This document shows positions 9,241 through 20,762 of a stretch of 20,762 nucleotides of DNA, piece after piece. Positions within the stretch are counted from its first letter, which is position 1; each line of letters begins with the position of its first letter. This stretch comes from Ettlia oleoabundans. Taxonomy: Eukaryota > Chlorophyta > Chlorophyceae > Chlamydomonadales. The stretch covers positions 1 to 20,762 of the forward strand of contig JAAMXP010001774.1 in assembly GCA_019693395.1 (NCBI GenBank), read 5' to 3'. A model generated the notes under the pieces. It saw only the letters and a program-made list of their open reading frames with translations. It had not been told where the DNA came from and made no database searches. The position numbers and the translations under genes were made by a program.

Positions 9241-12164
9241 GCGCAGCTCCCTCCCCGCTTGCTGCTGCTGCTGCTGCTGCTGCCGCTGGAGTGGGCTGCC
9301 GGTTGCTGCTGCTGCGGGCGTTGAAGCTGTGGCGTGGAAGCCAGGCTTGAGTGCTGGGTACAGCTTTTTGTATGCCTGATAGTATCGGCGGTACTGTGCG
9401 TGACGATGAGGGTCGGGCTGAACCACGCAGTGCTGCAGGCGGCAACACGGTGCTAGGCGGTCTGGTTGCATGCTTGATGTGCCTCCGCATTGATGCTACA
9501 AGCTGTGTGATGCAACAGGCTCAAGCCAGCCAACTCCATATATGTTGCATGCATGCACAACGTGTCCTCCCTTGTGGCTGGCTCTCAAGGCAGCGTGAGC
9601 ATCACGATGCAAGAGCCACTGCACCCACCTGATGCACCATATGGGAGCAGGCGGTGGGTACATCGGGATGAAGCCCTGCCGCTACAGCCGCCAGGATGGC
9701 AGCCCCAAGCGCTGGTGCTTCAGCCACCTGCAGCTACACCCGAAGCGACGGCCGCTTGTCAGCCTCGAGCAACGCTGGATTGTCATCCATGGTTTTCCAC
9801 TGTCCCTCAAGCGGAAGCAGCTGAGGCTGGCGTCCGCGCTGCCGTCAAGTACGCCAGAACTTGATTGCAGGGTCCAGGTGCAAAACAGCCAACCTCCACC
9901 AATGCCACCTGTCAGCAAGCAGCATCTCGCCTTGGTGAGGATGAAGGGCACGTTTGAGACGTCAGCATGAATCTGCATCCAAAGCTTGGAGCGCGTGGCG
10001 CCGCCCGCCACAGTCACCGAGGATGGGGTAAATCCATTGGCGCGCATGGTCTCAAAGATGTGTTCGGTGCCGAAGCAAATGCTTTCAATGAGCGCGCGGA
10101 ACACGTGGGCGCGTCCGTGGCGCAGCGTCAGCCCAGTGATGGCGCCGCGGCTCAGCGCGTCGGTGTGCGGCGTGCGATTGCCCTGGAGCCAGGAGCGGAG
10201 CATGGCAGGCCGCAGTCTCCCATGGGTGTTGAGCAGTGCAGTGCACACATGAGGTTTTGGGTGAGCAGTGCCTTGTTGAAGGAAAGATGATGGCTGCAGC
10301 ACCAGCAACTGATTGATCCAAAATGGCCATGCATGCGTGCCCCACCTGGAAGTGGTCCAGGCATACCACCCCCTCGCAGCCGGGGGGCACCGCCTGCGCC
10401 TCAGCATCCAGGGCATCATACCCCTCCTCCCCCACCAACTTCCGGTACCAGGCAACCATGCTACCGGTGCTTGTCTGCCCACCCTCCACCTGTGCACGGG
10501 CAGCAAGGCAAGAGCTGTCACTGATGGTAGCTCTCAGGCAATAGAAGGCATGCCTGGGTGCTGAGACAGGCAGCCAAGGCTGCAACATAGCTGCCAAACA
10601 GAACACCCATCTGTGAACTACACACCAAGTGCATTCCCGGCAGGATTGCATCAGGGTATACGCCCCATATGCCTTTACCATGGAATCTGCAGTACAAGCA
10701 GGGAGGGCAGACAGGGTAGAGGTCGCAGCAATAGCCAGGCAAGAGGGACAGCATCAGTTGCACATTTGCCTGGCTGTAAACGGGCTCGCTTTGCTGCAGG
10801 CACTACCCTTCATACGCTCTCCAAGGCGTGACACAAGGCACCCAGCCGTCGACTCGTGCGCCGCCCCCCACCCCATCCCATCCCACCCCACCCCACATAC
10901 TCACACTCTGTCTGTGATACCCAGGTGCAAATGGCTGCTGCCTGTCAGCAGCGCCAGCTGGCCAGGCTGAATCACACCCAGCCCAATCATTCCAATGTCA
11001 GCGTCTGCAGGTCGGCCAGTAACCACCAGGCAGAGTTACAAGTTGGCAAGCGGGCAAGAAACAGGGAAAAAGGATGCAGCCATACCATGGTGCAATGGTG
11101 CATGACCCACCTACATATCTGCACTGGAACAGCTACCCTGCATCCCGTACTGTGCGCACCTGCGCCGCCCTGCGCCACTGGCAGGCCTTCTGGCAGGCCC
11201 AAATGCTGTGCAGCGGCTGCTGTCAGGCCACCCACCACCTCCCCAAGTGGCAGCGCCTCCGCCGGCCACTTGTTCAGCAACGCCTCCAGGCCCAGCTTTT
11301 GGAGCATGCCTTTAGGCCAGCCGCCTGGGCGCCGCGTGCTGTAGTGCCAGCGGATGCTTGCATTGTTCAGGCTGGCAGCCCAGCGCCCGGTCAGGTGGAA
11401 GTTGAGGAAGTCCTGCAGGCAACAAGGGTCCAGATTGCAGCAATGCAGCGACTTGCCTATAGCTCTGCGCCGGGTGTCCAATGTATGCAACAACCGTGCT
11501 GGGCTTGCAGCACACAGCAAGTGCAGTATGCCCTGGCTGGGGCAGCAAGTCGAGGGGCGGCCTGCCTGCTGGTACCTGCCAGTTGCACAGCCTATGGAGG
11601 CAGGTGGTGCCGCCACAGGCCTTCCAGCGTCGCCCTCACCTGGTATTCGCATATTTTGTGAGCGGCCTCAAACACAGCGGGCTCATTCTCCTTAATCCAC
11701 AGTGCCTTGGGCACCATCCACTCGGCGCTGACGGGCCCTGCCCCGCCACCGTTCACTGCTAGCCCCTCGTCCCCGCAGCCTGCCACCCTGGCCGCCTGCG
11801 CCGCGCTGCGCATGTCCATCCACAGAAGAGCGGGGCGAAGAGCCTGCCCCTGATGATCCAGTGCCACCACTGTGCAGCAGGTGGTGTCCACGCTGATGGC
11901 AGCCACATGTCTGGGCTGGATACCTGCACTTGCCACCGCCTGGCGCACGGCGGTGCACAGACCCGCCCACCAGTCTGCCGGGTTCTGCTCAGCCCATCCC
12001 GGCGCGGGGTAGGTGGTGGGGTAGGCAGCGCTGGCAAAGGAAAGCGGCGTGCCTGACAGGTCAAACACGCCAGCGCGGATTGACTCTGTGCCACCGTCCA
12101 CACCTGCGCGCGGTGGGCGGTGGGCAGCGGCAGGGTCACACCATTCATAGCAACAGCGCCCCAT
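8028..12164 (-). CDS. Bifunctional FGGY pentulose kinase / ribulose-phosphate 3-epimerase fusion
   Basis: Exons in transcript order: 11640-12164, 11160-11412, 10921-11004, 10782-10793, 10626-10686, 10346-10489, 9931-10182, 9629-9727, 9165-9432, 8951-9021, 8717-8813, 8028-8485 (stop TAA). About 774 residues. Residues 1 to about 511 form a complete FGGY sugar kinase, and the last 230 or so a complete ribulose-phosphate epimerase. Exon 9165-9432 holds the kinase C-terminus, the linker and the epimerase N-terminus in one open frame, so the join needs no splicing assumption. The reactions are consecutive (ribulose phosphorylation, then C3 epimerisation). Introns 9728-9930 and 9022-9164 are GC-AG. 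The junction 10921/10793 is one base off a canonical GT-AG join (see findings). Start uncertain: the ATG at 12164 gives an unusual Cys-rich leader before GVDGGTES, and a missed upstream exon is possible. No obvious transit peptide. Confidence 0.85.
9241..9334 (-). other. Ala/Gln-rich inter-domain linker with a Gln8 run
   Basis: Thirty-one residues join the kinase end to the epimerase start: an Ala/Thr/Ser/Pro-rich part, then LQR, eight Gln and AGRELR. The Gln run (9259-9282) is seven CAG plus one CAA, so it is a trinucleotide microsatellite. The frame is open throughout, with no Met that could start a separate epimerase between the kinase end and SPSILS. Confidence 0.85.
9335..12164 (-). other. 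FGGY kinase domain (D-ribulose kinase-like) of the fusion
   Basis: Landmarks in order: the first phosphate-binding loop [70 protein letters not shown] joined to [35 protein letters not shown] with the expected catalytic Asp; [63 protein letters not shown]; the FGGY signature region [38 protein letters not shown]; and [18 protein letters not shown]. The segment [19 protein letters not shown] ends the domain at about 9335, as in stand-alone bacterial homologues. This FGGY branch includes the yeast/human D-ribulose kinases, so D-ribulose is the likeliest substrate; D-xylulose, L-ribulose or a related pentulose cannot be excluded. Confidence 0.85.
10782..10793 (-). other. Putative 12-nt microexon in the FGGY kinase
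   Basis: Between TGSSHLHL (exon ending 10921) and FHGKGIWG (exon starting 10686) the family has a few residues ending in Pro. The 12 nt here follow a CAG acceptor and precede a GT donor. The downstream join is canonical and gives ASPFHGKG. The upstream join is one base short of frame with GT-AG borders. Confidence 0.45.
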
Positions 12165-12692
12165 TGACTACAGACAATGATCGTTTATGTGTTACCATAT
12201 TGTTAGATTAACAAAGCGAACAGCCAGTCAAGAGGTTCGCACACGCCAGATATGCGTTCAACCAGGCGCGACGGGAAGGGGCCAGGCCGGTGGCGGGGCA
12301 TAGGCTGAAAGTTTTCGATAGACATGGAATAACTTCTGCTGCCCATGACGGCGGGCAATTTCCAACAAGGCTTTTGGAACAAGCCCTTCTAATCAAGTAG
12401 ACAGCACCCACCGCAAGGCAGACATGCAGGATGGCAAAGGAGATGCCAGCATCCTTGCCTTACCTATCACATACTTGAGGTCGGACGTCATACTCAATAC
12501 ATTGCAGGTTCAGGACTCATGTTGCTCACTTAAACAGGCGCGGTGTAGTACAGTACGGCTTGGTGCTGCGGTCACAGCGCAGCATTTGGCTCCCTCTTAA
12601 TAGATGAACAGCCCCATTCATCATCACAACACCATTCCGTCGCTGATTCGGAAAATAGCGGGACGCCCCTTCGCGCGACTGTTCAAGGGGAT
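12165..12692. promoter_or_regulatory. Divergent promoter region (kinase-epimerase / cyclophilin)
   Basis: About 530 nt between divergent starts. It should carry both promoters and 5'UTRs, and possibly an unrecognised first exon of the kinase-epimerase gene. I saw no TATA box, repeat or convincing coding segment. The minus-strand frame 12208-12411 is not recognisable. Confidence 0.4.
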
Positions 12693-15109
<2,417 letters not shown>

Positions 15110-15636
15110 AAGTGACTGTTTCTAAGAAGCTAATGTCCTTCCAGTGCAAACAAATGCATACCCAGCATCAACACCAAGCGTCTCATTGGCGCTTATCACT
15201 TGCATTGCGCAGACTGCAAATTGAAAACCTGGTCACCTGTCTAGTGCGGCTGCAGCGTGTTTCCCTGCCCTTTGAGGCATCTGCGACACGTCTTGTGCTG
15301 GTTGTACATGATGCAAAATTAATACTGGTTGATCCACGGGTTATGCCACTCAACTGAGTTTCAAGCTGCGAACGCAAGCCGCAGCAGACATGTCGAGTAT
15401 AACATGAGTGGGTAGTGTTAGCTGTGGAGGGCATGGGTAGACGCGATGGTGAAGGGTATGGTAGACGATCAGGTGGCGATGCAACCGTAAAATGTTTGAA
15501 GAGTACAGGATTAACATGCGCTCGTAAGGTAAGAGCCTGGCTCATTGCAAGGGTTCAACCTACTGCCAAATTGAAGCTGTGGGCAACCCCACCACTGGAA
15601 GAGGACCCGCGACTTGTCGGCTCCAAGCTCCACCAA
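15110..15636. other. Convergent intergenic spacer
   Basis: About 530 nt between the cyclophilin stop (+) and the ERA stop (-), expected to hold both 3'UTRs. I found no TGTAA on either strand, no coding segment and no repeat. Confidence 0.45.
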
Positions 15637-17808
15637 TCACCTGGGCTTCTCCACTTTGACCTTCAAGCCAAGGCTTACAGGCGTGTCCCACATCTTCTGC
15701 AGCTCCTGGCTTGCAGCATGGGCAATGCTGCTGATGGTGGCTCCGCTACTGCCCACTAAGATCTTTTTCTGGCTCTCTCGTCCCACCAACGCCTCGATTT
15801 CAATGCTCACTAAAGCACGCATAGGGCAAGGAAGGGTGTTCGTGTCAACTTAATCATTCTACATCTAAGTGCCAGCTGCCAGCAGAAAACGTCAGTTGGC
15901 AATCGCATGGCCAGGCAGCAAAATAGCAAACGGTGCAGAAACCAAAGTGGACAACCAAGGTGTGTGTGATTGTGGAGCACCCATTCCTCCCTGTGCCTAC
16001 CCTCCCCCCAACACTTTCCATGGTTGCCCCAGCCAGCGTGTACGCACATGACCCATCTTGCTGCGAAAGGCAGCTGGTGAGGCGTAGCCGTATTTCGTAA
16101 GGCAGCTCCTTATACAGCCGCAGGAACAACAGCTCCCGCACCACCTCCAGCGCCTGTGGTTTCGTGCAACAAATGGGTTGCGACAGATTACCACAGGAAT
16201 CATGACGTAACTTGCAATGCAAGGTGTGGATACATGCAACTTTGCCGGCAAACATGAAATTGTAAGACAGGGCTTTAACGGCATGCATGTGCTAAACCGT
16301 CGCCTAGTATGTCAGCCGGCCACACTGCACCTGCTCCTCCTCACATCGATCGGTGGCCATGCTGGCATCCAGCAGCCACTCCCCTGGCTTTGCTCTGTCA
16401 AGCAAGTACTGCTGCAGCTCAGGCAACCCACGCCCTGCGGGCAGGCAAGAGCACGAGCACAGAGAGGATGACGGCCAGCACTGCATGATGTCTGTTGGGA
16501 TACCTGAGCAGGCAGTGGTGGCCAGGTAGAAGTCCTCCAAGCATATCAGCCACGGCACATTGCAGGCACATCTCCACACAGTCAGGTGCCTCCCTCCTGT
16601 CCTCCGTCCCCTGCTCACCGTCCTTGGCAGAGACATAGAAGACATCATCAAACTGACGCAGCCCGCGCAGCGTATCAGAGAGGGGCAGCAGGCGGGGGCG
16701 CCGCGGGGGCGGGATGGCATCGCACTTATTAAGCACCAGCACTGCTGGCGGAGGGTGCCAACTGGGTGGCATCCCTATGCTGGCAGCGCTGCAGCTGTGT
16801 GCCAGCATGCGGTGCAACCGTGGGTCTGGGCGCTGCAGCTCCCGCGCTGCATCCACTAGAAACAGGAGCAAGTCGCACTCTGAGGCCACGGTCCACGCAC
16901 TGCGCACGCGCTGCTGGTGGGCCACGCTCTTAAAATGCCTGCACAAAATGCGGAGGGCTTGTGTGTGCATTGAACATTGGCAGCGGACGGTCACACAAGT
17001 CTCCTGAAGGAAGCGAGGCAGCCATACGCAGCCAGCTGCGCAGTTACCAGGAGGGGTACAGGGACCAGCAAGCAGCAGCTGGCATAATCCTGATCTGCCA
17101 TGCATCCATACACCAACAGCATGCGCTGCTGCTTGTGTCTCCACCCAAGGCTACAGGGCGCTCACTGGGGCCCCACGACTCCAGGTGTGTCAAACAGTAG
17201 TACTTGAGATGCTCCCACAGTATAAGCTCCCAGCCGTGTCTGTTCCGTGGTGTTGGTCTTGGGCGACGCAGCTGACACCTGGCCGGCAAGTGGCAGGCAG
17301 CGACCAGCAGCACACTAAGTAGCAAGTCGTGGGCAACTTATTTTCAACCCAAACAAAGAAGCTAAGTTGAGATGATCATATTTGCTGCTGCTTCCCTTCC
17401 CGTATTCCAATATGTATCTTGGAATACCAGCGGGTTGCCCAAGGGCCCCCAGACAATTCTTACCTTGTGCCCCACCAGTGCATTGACCAGCGTAGATTTG
17501 CCAGCGTTTGGCACGCCCACCACCCCCGTCTGCAGCACCCGCTGCGCCTCTACAGGCACCTCTGGATCGCTGCATCCGCTGCCAAGCAAATCTTCTACCG
17601 TACTGTCCAAGTCTGGGCCAGCTGCCCCTGCTGCAAGGCGCATTGCATCCTGCCGCAGCTCCGCCATAAATGCTGCCGCCACGTCCAGGTCCACCTCTTC
17701 ATCGCTATCGGAAACCGAGGAATGCTGCGGCCTGGTCGCCTGCGCGCCGCAACCGCATGCACTGAGCAGCGGCCTGAGGCCTCGCAGGGTCACAAATCGA
17801 GACAACAT
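15637..17808 (-). CDS. ERA: ERA-like GTPase, organellar (ribosome small-subunit assembly)
   Basis: Six exons: 17464-17808, 17166-17278, 16619-16938, 16331-16434, 16048-16153 and 15637-15809 (stop TGA); 386 aa, all introns GT-AG. GTPase motifs: G1 GVPNAGKS (98-105), G2 Thr in SPKTNTTE, G3 DTPG (145-148), G4 NKCD (223-226) and G5 SAKD. The C-terminal KH domain follows ELPYEIRLRL: SIEIEALVGRESQKKILVG then SSGATISSIAHAASQEL, with GSSG at about 349-352. ERA proteins bind the 3' end of small-subunit rRNA during 30S-type subunit maturation. The N-terminal 90 residues begin MLSRFVTLRGLRPLLSACG, like a mitochondrial or plastid targeting peptide, followed by an acidic stretch. The KTNTTE form of G2 resembles plant mitochondrial ERA. 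The exon 5 donor is placed at CAT/GTGCGT because it gives DGSLSIEIEALV, matching the family. Confidence 0.94.
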
Positions 17809-19250
17809 GAGAGCATTGGCGCGTGAGTGTAGCGGTTGGTTGCCAGGGTGCCTTACACACGTTGCTGAGTCGTGAGTCAGCTGCCTATTATGCACAGAAG
17901 AGATATGTACTCTGCACATGCACTGCCAGCCTGGAGGCGCCAAGCGGTGCCCGTCATTGGCAAGGGTGGTGGATCTGCCTTGCATTTGGGGGACCTCCTG
18001 CACCAAGAGCGACCCTAACGAGTTGCACAGCCGTTCATCTTGTGCGATTTGCGACCTGCCGGTCAGGAAAACCAAGCTTAGATTTGCAACTAGGAGACAA
18101 TACATTTGAAGCCGGCCAGGTGGTGTGCATGCCATGGCCTGCACAGGCGATGACCAAGAGGGTGTTTTGCCTGGGCGCCTGATGATTTCCTCCAGAAAAA
18201 CACAGATTACTTCAGAATTCACATGCAGCTTTGGCCCCAAGGGACCTACTGGGTGACCCATGCACGGCCGGCATGGGTTTAATGCTGCACTCCCAGCTAT
18301 TACAGTTTGTCACCACTCTGCACCTTGCACGTAGGTGAGCGTGCCTTGAACATGCCCCTGCAGGCTGCGAAACTCCCTCATCCACAGTTGAGCATGCCCG
18401 GGTGGGGATATGCAACAGGCCACAGGCGACACGCTGCGCTTGAACAACACTTGCAGGCTGGGGCAGTGAACTGCACGAGCTGATCAAACTATGTGAGGCG
18501 CGACTAGAATCCTTGAAACAAAGCACGATATTTATGTTCGAGGGCTGGTGGGGGAGCCTCTGCTGTAGTTATTTTGCAGCCTACTGCAGCACGCCTGGCC
18601 GCGGGACCAGCAACGGCCACATATCACATCACTCTGCCGCCTGTGGTGCCAGCAGCATTCCGTTTAGACCTGGATATCCTGATGAAGCAATGCCAGGCAG
18701 CCCAGCCACAACCACCCAGCTTACGGAAGAGAAATGTGCTGAAAACAATACCGTAGTGGCACGCAGTTTAGCTCTGACCTGCCCGCGATAGCACTTTATT
18801 GACGTCATCGTGTTTTCGCGCAAGGCTGCTCAAAATTTTAACATTTTCGCCCCTGAGTTCCCAGCTGCAAAAGCGCCTGGGTTGGGGTGACAAAGTCTTA
18901 GAGACACATCTGAGCATTACAGTGTAGCAAAAACAGAAGCAGAAAAGCAGTGCACATAGCCTTGTGGCACCACATCATGGCACTGGCGGGACAGAAACGT
19001 ACTGCGACACTATTTTCCGGGCTTTTCGCGCTGTGTTCGGCCTGTTTTTCTAATCTTTCACTACAGATTTTCAAAATTATTTTCTGCGCGAAAACTGCGT
19101 ACCACTACGGTAGTGCTTCACCAGAGCAGTACAGCAGGTACGCTACCCACACTCGCTGACCTCAGTTACCCAAGAACCTGAGCGTCTACAGCTTAAAGGT
19201 TGGTAAGGAGCACAAGGGTCTGCAGAGCAGCGGCGGAGCGCGTCATCAGC
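17809..19250. other. Long divergent intergenic region without a recognisable gene
   Basis: About 1.4 kb between ERA (-) and the U2AF65 gene (+), with both promoters and probably 5'UTRs. The part around 18820-19100 is more AT-rich than the surroundings. Short frames such as 18513-18791 (+) and 18574-18756 (+) are not recognisable. A textbook acceptor (TTTTTCTAATCTTTCACTACAG, ending 19066) and a strong donor (TTG/GTAAGG, GT at 19203) could bound a non-coding 5'UTR exon. Confidence 0.45.
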
Positions 19251-20570
19251 ATGGAAGAGGTGCTTCGCTACACTGAACTTGCTGCACGCCTGTCAAGTTC
19301 TCTGGCATTTCGCGATTTGCTGAGCGACCAGGAGCTTGAGCGCTGGTGCCCATCATGGTTGCAAATGGCTCCACAAACTCCCTGCTTGGTCGCAGGACCG
19401 CCCCAAAGAGAGGGATCGGGACAGGGACCGCGATGAACGGCGGAGGGACAGAGACGACGACCGCCGTCGTGATGCGCGCGATGACCGCGACCGGGAGAGG
19501 CGGCGGCGCTCGCGCAGCCGCAGCCGTGATCGTCGCAGGCGCTCTAGGTGTGCCCTGGCGATGCTTGCACCAGCCTTGGAGGGGCGTGGGTCCAGGGTTG
19601 CTCGTCTGAATGCAGCCAGGGCGATCAACTTGTGCAAGCATCGTCACCGCTCGGCTGCCCCTCCCAGCCTACTACTCCCCTGCCTGCCTTCTTGCTTCCC
19701 TGCACTGCTTGGGAATCAACTGCCTGGCTATGCCTGCCCGTGCGCAGGTCCCGCTCCCGCGACCGCCGCCGCTCCCGTTCTCGCTCCCCGGAGTACGATC
19801 CAGAGGCGCAGCGGCGGCGCCCCACCTGGTTTGACATCCCCCCCATCGGCGGTGCTCCGCCACCCCTCACCCAGCTGCCAGGCGCGGTGCAGGTGTTCTC
19901 GGTGCCACAGAGCACAGGTCCAGGCGCCAATTTGTCCGCTGCTTCAGCGGCCATGAGCCAGCAGGCCACACGCCATGCGCGCCGCATCTATGTTGGCGGC
20001 CTTCCCCCCTCGGCCAGCGAGCAGAACATCCAGACCTTCTTCTCAAACGCGCTGGCAGCGGTGGGTGGCACCACTGCCGGCCCTGGCATGTGCGTGGTCA
20101 ATGTGTACATAAACTACGAGAAGAAGTTTGCTTTCGTGGAGATGCGAACAGGTGTGTGGGGGGGGGGGGGCGGGTGGGGTGCTGCACTTGATGTCAACCT
20201 GTGCTGCTCTGCCCGCATGTCTCAAACCAGACTGGCTGGCTCTTGTTTCCCTGCCCGCCACGTTTCTATCCGGCCGTGTCTGTGACGATATGCGGATTTC
20301 ATCTCCTTCCCAACATCATCAACCTGTTGTGCAGTTGAGGAGGCAAGCAATGCAATGGCGCTGGACGGCATCATGTTTGAGGGCGTGACGGTGCGCATCC
20401 GCAGGCCCGCAGATTACAACGCGGCGGCAGCAGCCGCACTGGGACCCTCCATGCCCAACCCCAACCTCAACCTCGCCGCCATTGGTCTGGACAAGCAGCC
20501 CGTGCCAATGGCACAGCCACTGGTGCCTGCCGGTGGCATGACTGGGGCTGGGGCGCCCATGCAACAGCAG
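19251..20570 (+). CDS. U2AF65: U2AF large subunit (U2AF65), 5' part
   Basis: Truncated by the right edge. Exons: 19251-19259 (tentative MEE), 19396-19547, 19748-20151 and 20335-20570; further exons lie beyond. Exon 2 and the start of exon 3 encode an Arg/Ser/Asp-rich RS domain (DRPKERDRDRDRDERRR, then RSRSRDRRRSRSRSPEYDP). Then come TWFDIPP, matching the U2AF35-binding Trp region, and the first RRM: RRIYVGGLPP (RNP2), KFAFVEMRT (RNP1) and EEASNAMALDGIMFEG. The plant-type signature RRPADYN...ALGPSMPNPNLNLAAIGLD follows. U2AF65 binds the polypyrimidine tract and recruits U2 snRNP in the nucleus. The initiator exon is inferred: exon 2 has no in-frame Met, and ATGGAAGAG/GTGCTT joins it in phase 0. 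A Gln-rich end (MQQQ) precedes the last visible donor; RRM2 and the C-terminal domain are not in the window. Confidence 0.9.
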
Positions 20571-20762
20571 GTGCGGTGCAAAGTGACAGCATGCAGCTGA
20601 AGGGATGTTGCAGGCTGCAACTGCTGTTGGAGCCTTGTCAGGGTGGCTGCTGCATTCCCCAGCGCATCTGCGAGCGGGAGCAGCTGGGTGTGGATGTCGC
20701 CTGCACGTGCCTGGGCTGGCTGGTTGAGGTGCCATTGGCATGTCGCAGTCGCCCCAAATGCC
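20571..20762 (+). other. U2AF65 intron (or intron plus start of next exon) at the right edge
   Basis: Follows the donor GTGCGG at 20571. I could not place the next acceptor with confidence; candidate AGs before the edge do not give recognisable U2AF65 sequence. Confidence 0.5.

Noticed and set aside
9139..9471. A separate RPE gene starting at the ATG at 9471 (minus strand)
   Set aside because: That ATG lies in the intron 9433-9628. The exon proper starts at 9432 and encodes the kinase C-terminus in the same frame, so a separate start would carry 34 residues of kinase tail.
12104..12148. Alternative kinase start ATG at 12148 with an intron giving [10 protein letters not shown]
   Set aside because: The protein would look neat, but the intron would be only 38 nt, shorter than any other here. 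It stays an open alternative rather than the model.
15530..15575. tRNA-like B box (GGTTCAACCTA)
   Set aside because: No matching A box, acceptor stem or anticodon arm could be built around it.
16419..17144. 241-codon continuous minus-strand frame as the ERA coding region
   Set aside because: It includes intron sequence on both sides of exon 16619-16938 and lacks the G1-G3 and KH parts, which lie in other exons.

Overview
The window looks like nuclear DNA of a green alga (Chlorophyta). It is moderately GC-rich and gene-dense, with short genes split by many introns of roughly 60-600 nt. Exons are joined by GT-AG and, unusually often, GC-AG introns. The proteins are plant/algal-like, with organelle-targeting N-termini on some, and one clear TGTAA polyadenylation signal is present. 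I cannot name the species or class from the sequence alone.

Layout, left to right. (1) 76-2164 (+): 3' part of an SR140/U2SURP (plant RRC1)-like U2 snRNP protein. (2) 2564-3701 (-): complete carbonyl-reductase-type short-chain dehydrogenase. (3) 4213-6146 (+): DUF2358 protein. (4) About 6150-8027: no recognisable gene. (5) 8028-12164 (-): one long 12-exon gene in which an FGGY-family pentulose (probably D-ribulose) kinase reads through, in a single exon, into a ribulose-phosphate 3-epimerase (RPE). (6) 12693-15109 (+): ten-exon cyclophilin with an organelle/lumen-type presequence and a 10-nt microexon. (7) 15637-17808 (-): organellar ERA GTPase. (8) About 17809-19250: no recognisable gene. 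(9) 19251 to the right edge (+): 5' part of the large U2AF subunit (U2AF65).

The main discovery is gene 5. The last kinase exon (9165-9432) encodes the kinase C-terminus, a 31-residue Ala/Gln-rich linker and the first beta strand of the epimerase barrel, with no stop and no start between them. The two activities are consecutive: D-ribulose to D-ribulose 5-phosphate to D-xylulose 5-phosphate. This would be a bifunctional pentose-salvage enzyme feeding the pentose-phosphate and Calvin cycles. The epimerase half also departs from conserved RPE active-site residues.

Other themes are four homology-required GC-AG introns among about 35, two microexons (10 and 12 nt), G-rich tracts just after several 5' splice sites, and two proteins of 3' splice-site/U2 recognition at the two ends of the window. 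All exon coordinates were derived by hand from reading frame, splice consensus and remembered family motifs; no alignment was run.
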